Origin: Neonectria sp. B-13
Taxonomy: Eukaryota; Ascomycota; Sordariomycetes; Hypocreales; Nectriaceae
Length of the DNA: 64,000 nucleotides
Assembly: GCA_002682825.1 (NCBI GenBank)
Contig: NOKP01000022.1
Coordinates: forward strand, 1 to 64,000
Direction: 5' to 3'
The notes beneath the pieces were generated by a model that worked only from the letters and a program-made list of their open reading frames with translations, was not told where the DNA came from and searched no databases. Below, one piece after another: positions 1 to 11,850 of this stretch. The position numbers were made by a program, and so were the translations under genes. Positions within the stretch are counted from its first letter, which is position 1. Each line of letters starts with the position of its first letter.

Positions 1-2496
1 CCCCCCCCCCCCCCCCCAGGTTTCTTGTTCGACTCGACAGGCCTGTCCCGAGCCTTCTAAACAACTCCCCTCAAACAAGGTGAGGATGTGACACACTCGT
101 CGAGAGTATCCTCATTGTTGACTCTCGCCAAAAGCACACGTTTCAATAAAGTATGGTGTTAAACAGGGCCTCCAGCAGGCCAACCCATAACGACAGGCGC
201 TGAGCGAGTTCAATTTGGCCAAACTCCAACTATGACATTCTTGATGTTACTATACTTATTTCTTTTTTACAAAAATAGATCAGCCAACTAATCTATTTTT
301 GCGCGCATGGACTTCGTAGCCAAGTAGTTGCTAGCTTATGTGACATAAAAACATCCGGAAATTAGATATACTCAACCAGGCCCTGGCAAGAGTTGTGTTA
401 TTTGATCAGCACATCACATTAACTTATGGTTTATGATGTGTTGGCTTTGGAGAAAAGATATATATGCACGCCCGAACTGAAACATCAAGTCTGCCTCCAA
501 GACTGCTCCTTCGATCGGGATAACTTCAAGCCTGGCGAAATGAAAAGATCTTCAAATCCAACCTAGGATCTTCCAGTATTCTCTACTGTAAAGATGTAGT
601 TTTTAAACAAGTGCTTTTGAGGTATAATGCTGGTTTTGTATTTCAATAAGTCCAGAATCCATGCCTAAGACTAGAGAAAACACAAAAGTATATGGAAAGG
701 TGGACTGTCTTGGATCCGAGGGGTTGCAAATCCAAAGGCAAACTTCAGAAACCCACAACCGGCTAGCTCGAAGTAAAGAGAGACTGTAGTCAATTTGTCC
801 CCAGACTGCGCATAATCTTCAGTGTAACATTTTGGGAAACCTGGTTGGTTACCCATGGAGAATACCTGAAGCATACTTGCTCTCATGTTAACAAAACCAC
901 AAAAAGGAATCCGAGAAGAGGGAAATCCTCAGACCCCACTAGAGAGTCCTACAAGAGAGGTCTGTGGTAGAGAACAATCCAACTCTACGTTCAGAGTACT
1001 GAGGGGGCAATAGCTGCCTACGAGGATAATAGTGGTAAATTAGGAATTCTCTGAAAGACTCTGATGGCTTCGATATGATCTGCCACAGAGTGGCACACTG
1101 AGTACTGGGCAGTTACATTGCCGTGGTATTAATAATTGGGAGTAAGGGGTGGCGAGTCGTGATGTTGACGGAATTCCACCTGGGGGCAGATTTCAGTGAC
1201 TACAACTGTGCGGATTGGAAACCGTAGTGCCATCGAGTGGCGGGAAATGAAGTCTGTCTATGCGAAATCTACGGGGTGTTGCTTGGGTGCCCAATACTTT
1301 GGTTAGGGACATTGTAGAGTCATGTTGATCGTTCAACTTCTAGGATCCCAAGTCCGTCTTGGCGTAAGGCATGTCAAAGTGATGCGGTTGCTAGTGAATA
1401 CTGTTATGAACCCATAATTTTAATTGGAAACAGGGGAAGGTAGATGATGACACCAACAGCGCTGAGGAACTTGCCATGTTGTTGTGTGCTAGTCAATCTT
1501 AGTTAGAGGTCCTTGTCAGATTGATGGTTTGCAGTTGTATGTTAGGTCAACGGTTCTTTGATGAACTGAGATCAATTGGGGAAAGAAACTAGTCATGAAA
1601 CATGTGGAAGCAATGAAGAAAGTACATAAAGTCAGTACGAAACAGGGGCGAAGCTGAGAACACCTGATATTCATTGCGTCTACTGGGCCTCAGTTACACC
1701 AATTTCATCTTCAATCTTCGAGTCGGAATAGTTTAACTATGCACATTCCCTGCCGATATTCTATACAGATCCATGATTTATTTTCACGAAGCCTCACACG
1801 ACGCATAACAGACGAATAATCAACACGGAGCTCACCTTAGTTGAATAGACGTACAGTATTTCTCTAATGATACAAGTACCTAGCCAGTTGATTTCACGTA
1901 TAACAGACTCACTCAGTATCTTAATTCTCTGATATACTAGAATAACTCAGCACAAAATAGACAATATACAGTAGCCATCTTGAAAGGTAGTATGAACTTA
2001 TTCTAAAGCAAGTTTTTAGCTTGGGAAGTGTTTTAGATACCAGAGCATCCATAGTCTGATGTGTGCAGAACTATAGCTACCTGGAACCGACAACACCCAG
2101 TGTATTTATTAACGAAATAATAAAGATGCTTTGCAATTTGCATCGTGGGCCACACGAAGCCTCATACATGAATGGTTTTGCCCGCAGCTCTCTAGAACTA
2201 GAGTAAAAACCCACTGAGTGACTTACCAAAGACTTCCCTAGGAAAGAATGAGAACATAAACAACGAGTATGACGATGAAAGACGTCAAGTTCAGGGCACC
2301 TCTCCAAATAACGAAAGACCCTGAGACCACATGCAAGCGGATTAGGCCTAGCGCAACTGTATCCAGACTAGCACCGTCACGTGGTCTGCGTTGTACAACT
2401 AGCAACAGGCGATCTCATGCGCCATTAGCTCGACTCACAAGAAGCATTCCCCTCCTCTCCTCATAAATTTCAATAATCAAACAAAATCGTCATACA
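1..2496. other. gene-free left edge, AT-richer
   Basis: The stretch begins with 17 consecutive C residues and is visibly richer in A+T than the gene-bearing DNA further right. All frames are short and lack fungal protein character. I see no telomere repeat (TTAGGG/CCCTAA) and no recognisable transposon protein. It could be old repeat DNA eroded by RIP-like C-to-T mutation, but I could not compute RIP indices. Confidence 0.5.
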
Positions 2497-2897
2497 ATGG
2501 TTTACACGATCGTCGTTCACCTCTACGCGAAAGCGGACGAGGAGAGTATTGCGAAACTCACGGCAAAACTCACCGAGGCTAGCCGCGTCTACTCCCAGGA
2601 CAAGGAAACCATTTCCTGGTTCGTCATGCAGGACATCAAGGACCCACGTGCGTTCACAATTGTTGAACGTTACGAACAAGAGAGTGTCAGTCGTCTACCC
2701 CCCGCTTTCACATGTGATTATTCCTGCTTGTTTATACCTCCGCTAACCTGGGTGATATTTAGAGCCAGAAATACCATCTCGAAAACCCGTACTGGCAAAC
2801 TTTCGACCCCTACGTCATCCCACTTTTGGAGAAGCCCATGGATCTGAGAAGGCTGGAGGAACTAGACACGAGCAAGGATGTCGTGGTGCCACAGTAA
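2497..2897 (+). CDS. ABM-domain (antibiotic biosynthesis monooxygenase-like) protein
   Basis: Two exons, 2497-2685 and 2763-2897, give a 107-residue protein. The intron (2686-2762) opens with GTCAGT, has a GCTAAC branch site and ends TTTAG. Splicing joins ...YEQES to SQKYHLENPYW..., the continuous form expected for the family. The protein starts MVYTIVVHLYAK and fills a single dimeric alpha/beta-barrel ABM domain. Such proteins act as small cofactor-free monooxygenases or isomerase-like enzymes, or have unknown roles; the substrate here cannot be predicted. It ends with a conserved-looking tail, RRLEELDTSKDVVVPQ. It stands alone between gene-free stretches, so there is no pathway context. I am confident in the gene model, less so in the biochemical role. 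Confidence 0.85.
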
Positions 2898-5800
2898 ACA
2901 AAGAGGGTTGTATGCTCCAACTCGGGGTTCTCTGTGTGACCAACTACGAAATGACTTTCAAAAGGCATCTCAATAGCAAAAATAATGATTCAATGTGTCC
3001 GCACTCCGACTCTGATAGCTCTCTTACGTTGCCACGGGTGATGTTTGAGCAGTGTGAGCAAAGTGATTGAGGGTGGGAACAGCTTTCGGGTGATGCCGCT
3101 GGCCAAACTAACAGGCCACCTTCTTGAGCAGATGTCACAGAACGCTTGGTCCAAGTCGGATCTTGATGCCGAATCTAGGGCGTCCTCGGCAACAAGCCTA
3201 GATTACCACCCAGACGATCGCCACGGGCAGATATGGGAAGTCGTTAGCCGTGCCGAATACGCTGAAGCTAGCATGTTCGCCGGCAGTCCGAGGACAGATC
3301 TGGGGGCCGAGATAGGGACAACACGATTAACACCGGCTTTGCCTGGCCCGAGCCCGGCAGCAACGGTCAGATTTAGCCAATGTACGCAAAGGACAGAGAC
3401 CGGAAAACCCGAAGTGGTGTGGTGTCAGGAGGGATCGATCACCGAGCGACATCCCGGTAGGAGTGGTAGGGGAATAGACCCATGTTGACTGCGACTCTGC
3501 GAGAAAGCGGCGGATGGTTGAAACCTTGCCTGTGAGGGGGGGAACAGCCGCGCGCCAATCCGCTTCGCTGTACGACATGACCCCCGGACCTGTGGGTGGA
3601 TGAATTGGTAAAAAGCTAGATGGACCTCGCCGCCTCCTCCACTGCCGAATACTACAGTACTTCAACACAGTATTCATACGCCTTGAGAAGTTGGACAGCG
3701 TGTCATTGAGGGGTCGCTTCCAGGGGCTGCGTGAGTTAGCAGACAGCTGGGTTTTAATAGTTTCGAAGTTACCTCGAAGCCACCTGCTGTCAGCTTGCCC
3801 AGTATTGTTAGCGATGAAGAAAGAGTCCTAAGCGTTCCGGAACGGGAAACACTTGCGAACTACCCAGCTGACAACCAGCTGGCAAAGTCTGTCAGAAACA
3901 GCAGTGCCGTTCTGCTCGGTCGCCCTGGAGGCCTTCGGGTAACCACAAAGAGTAGCCCACCCAAGCGAAGGAGGCAATGACTTCCTCGGAGCGAATCCTT
4001 GATGCCAATCCTCACTAGCCTAGCCTTATGAAAGTGAAGGAAAAAGTGAGTGAGGTTGCTCGGGCCCGCGGCGTCGGAACCGGACATCTTGGCATCGGGC
4101 CAACCGCTGCTGGAGGCAAGTCCTAGAGCGCCGGCACAACCCATCGCCTCCATTCAGGATAGCTCTCAAGGACTAAAAACTCTCACAAACAGACGATTGG
4201 ATCCATCGCGGATCGCTTCCCCGTGAACACTACAGAGTTGCATCGTGGAGCGGGGTCAGCATGCAGGCTTACCATGCTGTATTCGTACGTACAGTAGTAG
4301 CTGGCATGCACTCCGAGCCTCCGAGGCCCCGAGCTGAAGATGTCGCTAAGGACAGTGACTATGCCTTGTCCTGTCGTGTCTCATCCCCCCTTGATGCTAA
4401 AAAGTTAAATTTCCGAGAAAACATGGAGGCAACGTTTATGGCTGAGAGTAATTAGACTCGGCCCTTCACCCAAAGAGCACGAGGCCTCGATTAATTAGTC
4501 GGCGCCCTCCGATAACCTGGCGTTCTCGGCCGGACCTCGTTGCGGAGCAGACCCACAATTCTCCAACGTCGCCATGCCTGAATTGGAGCTTCAAATGCGG
4601 GCGTCTCTTAGCCTCCACGCCTCCACGCCTCCACGCCTCCACGCCTCCTCGCCTCTTAGTGGAGGGAGGGGTGGAGCTGCTGAATAGGAATCGTATCGCA
4701 CTTGCATTGGGGGTTGCCAAGGAAAGCTAGTGCTGAGGATGTGTTCGTACATAGGAACACAGTGCTGCTGCCATTCATTGCCCTTCAAGTTTTAGATCTG
4801 CAAACGGCGGAGTCTGGGCCTAGACAGGATCGGCAAGGTCTCGAGAGCCTCAATTTTCTCACCATCAGCCAGTAAAAGTTTGAAGCCGGCATCCCACCAA
4901 TGAACGATTTTCCGTATCTCTCCATGACGAGTTCATCCTCTCATTCGACCCACGACGCTAAGGTTTCGTAATGTTGCCCGTGCTGTAGGTGTAACCTGTG
5001 TTGACTTGCATCGCCCTGACTACCTTCCCCACAAGCCGTCAAGCATTTGGTGGCTGTTGGCTTGCATAGTCGCATGTGCCTCTCTAAGACGCCCTGTCCA
5101 ACGCCGCACTCGTGGTCCAGGCCTTCAATAGTGACTTCGGCAGGTTCGCCATTGAGTTGAGTTGGATTCGAAAACGGCCGCCCGCGACCACGGACCCGGC
5201 TGAACCTTGGTGCTGGGACACGCACGGTGGACGCATGATCTCGACCACAAAGCGCCAAAAGCCATCACTGAAAAGCCGCCCGTGGCCGCCCGTGGCCGCC
5301 ATTACAGTATATGTTGATGATGCCCTAGCACAGTGGGTGGCGCTTAGCAGACTGGAAACGCTGCGCTGAGCGGATATCAGGCTGTCGCCGACAGCCGAAC
5401 CTTCTCCCATCTCCCTTCATGTTTGTTGGTGACAACTTGCAACCTGGTCGCCTTCTCTCCGCATTGACGATTTGGGTTGATGACCCGCCGGGGAACGAGC
5501 GTGAAGTCATGACTACTCTCGCCTTGTGTAAACGCAAGGGGCATCGCCTTTTCGGCTCTGCTCCATTATGAGCGATGCGAACAGGTCCGTAACTTTCCCA
5601 AACGCTGATATCAGGGCCTACCTAGTCCGAGCCCACATGTCTTAAAATCATACCAGCTGCCCCCGCTTCTCAGACGCGTGTTAGGGGACTTGGAACAGGT
5701 TATTCCCAATTTTTCAGCTCGTCTCCTGGTGATGGTACTGTCCTGCGGGCTGAGCATCCTGCGCCCATCAACCTAGCTTGTGAGGCTAGATAGCTCCGAA

Positions 5801-7314
5801 TTGAGATCGAGTTCCTTGCTGGCTAGGTCGGACCTTATTAGCTTTTGCATGCCTGACCAGTCAAAGCGCATGAAGCTCAGGTGCATATCGAGCTACCGTC
5901 TCCACTCCAGGTCCCAGTTCGTCCCAACCCCATTCCATGTCGGAGCGCGGCGCTTCGGCCGAGTGGTGTTGGAATCGGGGAACTGTCGACGACCCTCCGA
6001 TGCAAGTAGCTGTACTGGGAAATGGCGACGAGGAGCAGTCGCTTTGTTTCCAACTGTACTCAATGGCCGCACCTGGCCGGAGTCTAGATCGATCGCTGAA
6101 CATTGCCAATTCCCTCGGCACTCGGTAGGTTGCCGGCACAGACGGAACTCGCCGTCCCGTGTGTAATATGCCTGGCATCTTGAGTTCGTGGCAAAACTTC
6201 AATTCGTAGCGAAACGGGGATCCAGCTTGGGCGTCCAAGGCGTCAAGCCCAAGAGCTGTAAATTGTCGTGGTCTCACAGTTAGTGGTCGAGGCACAGGCA
6301 CACTTTCCTCAATGTTATCCTGGAGGGGGCACCACTGACTGGCCTTAGTATCTTTCAAGAGGGCAAGAATGCAAACGCCACTGTTTACAGTCTTCAAGAT
6401 GGCGATCAGACACACGCCCAGATCCCGGGTTCCCAGTTCTCAGTAGCCAATTCCCCTTCATTTGAGTTCTCTATCGCAAGGAACCAGGGTCCCCCCTCTC
6501 GGCCTCCGCACGCAGTGCCCCTCACTCTGCGGCACCATGGTCGATGTCTGTGCCAGATGCGGCCGCATGCAGCACGAGCCGACAGCCCAGTGTCCAGGAT
6601 GGTCATGTCTGATGCTGTTGCCGTTTGCTATCACGGACAAGACCCCGCGGAATGCGCTGGGGGGTCGGAGTCTCCAAGACGCGATGCAATGCGATGCCAA
6701 CCGGAGCACCTCTACCGAGATGGCCCAATCGGAGTCTCGTGAACCCAGGCTCGAAGGCTTACTGTCCCCATCGCCTTGCAGAAAAAGGTGTCTGGACGTC
6801 GAGCTTCTGATGGGGGAAAGTTTATTTCCCCCTCATGGCGTACTAGGTAGGTATGCACGCCTTGGCTTGTTGGCGAGTGCAGTCTTGGCCTGCTGGCGTG
6901 TGGCAAAGCTCTAGGTAGCAGCTTTAGCCCAATGTCGCAGTTGGTGGCTTGTGAGATGCCATGCATATTTGACTGTGCCATCGCCCTCAATCCTCCTGCG
7001 CTCGCATCAAGCCTTGTATTCCCCTCTCCAAAACCCTGCCGTTAATTGTTGTGTATTTGGTTTAAAGGGCCGCCCACTCACCTGAATCCGTCGAGTTTCC
7101 CTTTCACACCTCCTGCTCCTCGACTGAACCGCTCGTTAGCCCTGCCTGACCTAGGCATATCTGTCCCTACTCGGCTGTGATCAAGCAAGGAATAGGCAAT
7201 ACCAAGACACGCTCCAGCTCTTCGTGGTGCGTTCATCGGTAGACAGGCCACCAACCCGCGGATATCATTCATCGAGCCCGGAGAACGATCGTCCTCTGTT
7301 GAGGTACTCTCCCA
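2898..7314. other. 4.4 kb intergenic stretch, no supported gene
   Basis: Several open frames of 60-184 codons occur on both strands. They overlap each other, have no family resemblance and mostly lack coding-like composition. The stretch holds an 8-bp tandem repeat at 4611-4658. Its right end is presumably the promoter and leader of the bZIP gene at 7315. Confidence 0.45.
4611..4658. repeat. GCCTCCAC 8-bp tandem repeat
   Basis: Four exact GCCTCCAC units are followed by two variants (GCCTCCTC, GCCTCTTA). Confidence 0.9.
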
Positions 7315-8499
7315 ATGGCAACCTTCGTCCACTCTTACCCTCTGATGACGGGAGATTATCCATTTGCCCCATGCTTCGATGGGATCGCCTCGCCTGCTTC
7401 CGGGTGTCTGATGACCCCTCCTCCACCGTATCGCATCAGCACAGCTTCCCCCGCATCTCGAGGCAACCTAGCATATCAACAAGCCATGAACCAAGTCTCG
7501 TTTTTTGACGAAGCAATCGGTACCAACTCGATGCCAATGGAGGTCGGCTTGGGCATTTTTCAACAACATCCCCAGCAACAACCACAACAGCAACCACCAC
7601 CACCACAACAGCCCCAATTCATGGTCGCCCCAAAAACCGAGACGTATGAACCCTCCCCGAGAATACTGCCGACCGTGGAGGCCGAACAGAAACCGCCCCG
7701 CCAACCCCGAAGCCGAAAAAGATCCCTGGAATCTTCAGATGTGTCAGAGGCCGGTGTCTCTGGATCAATTGCGGAGCAACCCAGACCAAAGAAGCGAGGC
7801 CGAAAGCCCAAAGGCCAACAAAAAGAGCCGCCAATGATACAGCTAAAGGAGGAGAGCGATGACGAGGATATTCCAAGGGATCCCCGGCGACGGCGCATCC
7901 TTGAACGAAACAGAATCGCTGCGACAAAATGTCGTCTGCGCAAACGGGATGAAGCGTCGGCACTCGCATCTCGTGAGCAGGCCATGGAGGATCACAACCG
8001 ATACCTTTCAACATGTTTCGACTCGCTGACTGCTGAGATCTACCACTTGAAGACCCAGCTCCTGCAGCACACTGATTGCGGCTGCGTTCTTATTCAGAAA
8101 TACATTGCGAATGAGGCCAGAAAGTCCGTCGACGGCCTCCTCTCATGCTCTTCGGCCTTTCAGCATCCCGATGGACCTATAAGCCCATACCAAAGGGACT
8201 CCAGTGGCAGCGGGACAAGCGGCACAGGTTCTCTAAGCATTCAGACCCCTGAGATGGAGAGCTCTGTGCCGACATGGTCCGACCCCTTTCAGCAAGCTTC
8301 GAGGTCGTCAGAGGTCGGAGATGACATGTTCGACATGGTGGTATTAGAGCCGTTCCAAAAAGAAGCCCTACCGACGTCAAGCCAGCCCATCTCAAGTGCG
8401 CCTCACCTGTCCAGATGCGACCCAGGAGTTTTTGTTACCTCAGGGCCGCAGCCTCAGCCAGTGGATGGACTGGTTTGGGACTCACAATGGGGTTTCTAG
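7315..8499 (+). CDS. ATF/CREB-type bZIP transcription factor
   Basis: A single-exon gene encoding 394 residues. The basic region carries the bZIP DNA-contact signature NRIAATKCR with Asn at about residue 199, followed by a leucine-zipper helix to about 255. After the zipper comes QLLQHTDCGCVLIQKYIA, an extension typical of fungal ATF-like bZIP proteins. Upstream are a Gln/Pro-rich stretch (about 82-102), a lysine/arginine patch that could be a nuclear-localisation signal and an acidic cluster just before the basic region. The protein is expected to be nuclear and to bind CRE-like (ACGTCA) sites; stress or development roles are family knowledge, not visible here. The first in-frame ATG of the open frame was chosen; a short upstream exon cannot be excluded. 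A relative of the same subfamily lies at 63102. Confidence 0.85.
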   Translation: MATFVHSYPLMTGDYPFAPCFDGIASPASGCLMTPPPPYRISTASPASRGNLAYQQAMNQVSFFDEAIGTNSMPMEVGLGIFQQHPQQQPQQQPPPPQQPQFMVAPKTETYEPSPRILPTVEAEQKPPRQPRSRKRSLESSDVSEAGVSGSIAEQPRPKKRGRKPKGQQKEPPMIQLKEESDDEDIPRDPRRRRILERNRIAATKCRLRKRDEASALASREQAMEDHNRYLSTCFDSLTAEIYHLKTQLLQHTDCGCVLIQKYIANEARKSVDGLLSCSSAFQHPDGPISPYQRDSSGSGTSGTGSLSIQTPEMESSVPTWSDPFQQASRSSEVGDDMFDMVVLEPFQKEALPTSSQPISSAPHLSRCDPGVFVTSGPQPQPVDGLVWDSQWGF

Positions 8500-8635
8500 C
8501 GATATTGGTGTAGTGGTGGCATGTTGGTGCCTTGACGAGTAACGAGGAATACGAACTGGGTGGCGAAACAAAAAACGAGGTTGCGTTTTAGGATCTGTGT
8601 GCTTGGCCTGTATCCCGATTCTTTTGTACACGTGT

Positions 8636-8641
8636 AATAAA
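8636..8641 (+). terminator. AATAAA poly(A) signal of the bZIP gene
   Basis: An exact AATAAA lies 137 bases after the bZIP stop codon, in an AT-richer context. It is a plausible 3'-end signal; the cleavage site is not known. Confidence 0.5.
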
Positions 8642-11349
8642 AGTAGTAGAATTGAATAGTATTCTTTGGCCGTATTTGGAGATGCATTTCAGTATATCGG
8701 GGTTTCAGGAGCTTGTCTGTTTGAAGAGGATGCAAACTGAAGAACGTTGCTCTAGTCACTCGATGATTCCAAGCCATGGCCATGGGAGAGCTGTGATACT
8801 TGATCAAACCCAGGCTGATAGGGAAAGTCATTTGAAAGGGACAAGGAATGTGATCCTTGGCGTTTCGTCAGAGGCATTGGAAGATGATGCACGACTGGCT
8901 CCACCTTGTATTGTAAAAGTCTTGGTGTAACGTTCAGGACATAATCAATCCGGTGCTTTCGATTTCCAGGCGTTAAGCGTTAGGACAGCTCAAACCAGAG
9001 CGGTTCTAGATATACCCATGAGTCAATCCGGGGCGAGTCCGAAGGACTTCAGACCAATAGTCTTCAACGGGATGAGAGGTTCACCACTGCGTCTGTGCTT
9101 GGCCAACAAGATGTCAATTAGAGTGTGGTCAGAGTAGAAGCCAGAGACCCACCAAGCAATAATAAGTTGAGATCTGGTCCAGAAGGGAACCATGGCGATT
9201 GGGCATTTGTGTTTGTCAAGAAGACTGTGGACGCTTGTCTTTGCCTTGGAAGTCAAAATAGAACGCTGGAAATAAAGCCCGTGATTGCGCCATGGGCATG
9301 ATATATCGCCTCTTATTCAGACGAAGTTGCGGAGGCAAACTAGTAAGCTGCGCTTTTCATGTTTCCGGCTGACGAGCGAATGGCGGTTGCGATGTTCGTT
9401 GAGGCGAACGGGTGGACCGTTACGTTGCCGTGAAGTGTGGGGTGGAAACGAGATCCGGCCTACCCCCTGCTTTTGACCCAGCTGCAAGGAGTCTTCGTCC
9501 GACATAAGAATGCTAATGACTGTGGCTTTTGAACTTGGCGGTGGATGCCGGTATTCACCGCTTCCTGCGGTCTTGGACCGTAGAATGACAGGTCTGGTGC
9601 GAAAGTCGGTGAAGTGCAAGCGGGAAGCACGCTTCGACGGGTCTCTTGCTGTCTAAACCGGCAGGGCTTGCAGAAGTTGGTCGCGTGAACAGGAAAGCTC
9701 TTTGGCGCTATTGAAACGGCTTGCGATAGGTCTCCATTAACGGATCAGATAAAGACCCCCCTGGCTGGAGGAAACAAGGGGCGAGTTATGAGGGAACTTG
9801 GAATGGCGACAACATTGGGACCATAGGACCAAGAGGTCGTCATGTCCTATCGTCGGTTATCCAGTAAGGTTATCCAGCTCTGTTATCGGTTCAGCTTCTC
9901 TCTCTCTTTCAGCTCGATCCTGGGCAACGCGGCCCGCGGCAGGCTCATTGCTTTTTCCCTGTTGAAACCCCCTTTCCGGGCAGATGACAGCGCCTGGTTG
10001 CATGACCTGAACCTGGACTCCGTGCAACACAATTGACACATCACTCAAGTGGCATGCTTTCGGGCACATGGCGGCTGGGATGTGGAAACCCAAGACTTGC
10101 TCTCGAAAATGGCGATGATCAACTGATCTGGCCCACCAACATCCACTTTGTCGACAATGGGGCCCCGGATCCGGATAGCGGGACACGCAACGAGCTGCCT
10201 ATCGTCTTCCGATGCAGCAGCGCAGAGTCGCGGGGTGATCGGTTAAGAGTTTGAACTTTGGTGCTAGAAGCTCCCTTTTTTCCTCTCCTCTCTGGTATGG
10301 AATCCACTACGAACAGACTCCCTGCAGCATGGCGTCGAGAATCCCACATCGCTAGTGGTTGATGGGACCGCTGAGATGCTCGCCACAAGATTCGTTCAGG
10401 GGTCCTGGAGAGCCTATCCAACGCGCTGGGTACGAAGTACACCGGTGCAAACCAATCAGCCTCTGGACGCGCGCCTCAGCCTGTGACCAAGCTTAGGTGG
10501 GTATGGCTTCGCAGGATGTGACCCTTGTCCCGGCTTCGAGAAGTGTCACCCACGGGCCCAAGCCGAACCTTCTTGTCCTGGCGAAGTGGTATTTCAAGCC
10601 AGGCCTCCCTCCCTTGTTTGTCTTTTCTCCATTGCCGTTAGGATATCGACGACAGACAATTGCTGCAGGCGGCAGATTCAAAGGACAATTCGACACCAAA
10701 AGGCCTGTCTCCCCAGTGCCAGCGCCCCACTGCGAATCGAGCGTCAGCGTAACCGATCGACACACAATCATCTGCAATTGAGCAGCAATTGGCAAATATT
10801 GGCTCTCGCTATGGGCATGGTGTGGTAGCAGCTGCTTGTAGCCGTGGGACATTGAAGAGGGACGTCGTTCTTTACTGCAATCTCCCGTCCAAGTCATTGT
10901 CGAGTTGGCAAGGGGAAAAGAGATAACACAAGAGACGGAATCGCGCAGCATTCCTTGAAGTGCACGGTAACGGGCAAAGGGACGCCTCGACGTTTCAAGC
11001 GACCGCTGAACCTGCAGCCAGCCGGCATCACCAACTGCGATCCCTTCTCTAATCCAGTGATTTCTTTTTCGCGTTGTCCCAGGAAAGAACCCGGCGCCTC
11101 CGGATAGAGTGGCTGGCAAGGAACTGGAAGGTTGTTCCGTCACAGACTACTACGTACCAGGAGGAATCTTGTGCGTCTACCTCGCAAGTTGAATTGCGCC
11201 TTCCCCCAACAACCAACCGCCAACAGCCAACAGCCGACAGGTCAACAGGCTAACTAACAACCAACAAATCAGACAGAAAACAACAGTCCGATCGTGAGGC
11301 AGGTATCATCGCCATCAGCCCGGCATTCCACGCGAACTCACGCCCCAGG

Positions 11350-11403
11350 GCAGGTGCAAGGCAGGCGCAAGGCAGGCAGGCAGGCGCAAGGCAGGCGCAA
11401 GGG
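11350..11403. repeat. GGCAGGCGCAA-type tandem repeat
   Basis: About four imperfect copies of an 11-bp GC-rich unit lie in the presumed leader of the ABC transporter gene. Confidence 0.8.
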
Positions 11404-11850
11404 CACAGAACCGAAGACCCAGCTTCCCCCCAGCTCCTCGCTCTCCCTCGCTCTCCCTCTCTCCTTGGGTTTCACCACGCGCTGTCGTGATTCCCCCGTT
11501 TGGACCTGCACTGATTTCCGTCGGGAACAAACTTGTGAATCACGCTTGTTCCCGCATCTAGAGTGTCCGCGTCGGCCACGACTGGCAAACAATCACACGC
11601 CCCGTCGAGACAGAAGCCATCCTTCTTCTCCCCCCCCTCCCCTTCCCCGTCGGGATCTGACAACGTCCTCAATACAAAACCTTCGATCCCTTCTGCACAA
11701 GCTACCAGGTTTTCTACTTTACCTCAACTCAGCTCAACCCGTTGCTCCGTTGATTTCTCGGGAGCCCGAAATTCCCTTGGAATTCCACCACCACCTCCTC
11801 CTCTCGAGCGCTTAGATCTCTCCAGCTCAGCGTCGACTTCCAACGGCACA

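Larger units (their letters stand above)
8500..11850. other. 3.35 kb intergenic stretch with long HMT1-side leader
   Basis: No supported gene. A likely poly(A) signal for the bZIP gene lies at 8636. The last 600 bases contain CCAACA-rich and pyrimidine-rich tracts and a GC-rich tandem repeat (11350-11403), typical of a fungal promoter and 5' leader for the ABC transporter gene. A 216-codon minus-strand frame at 10493-11143 looks noncoding. Confidence 0.5.

Noticed and set aside
1..60. Telomere at the window edge
   Set aside because: The C run is a homopolymer, not a CCCTAA-type repeat.
3045..3488. 147-codon plus frame
   Set aside because: Considered as a gene remnant, but nothing recognisable and the other strand is equally open.
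5861..6415. 184-codon minus-strand frame
   Set aside because: Overlapped by plus-strand frames of similar quality, no family resemblance, no promoter or splice support.
10493..11143. 216-codon minus-strand frame
   Set aside because: No domain resemblance and no conserved-looking segment; it lies in the upstream region of the transporter gene.
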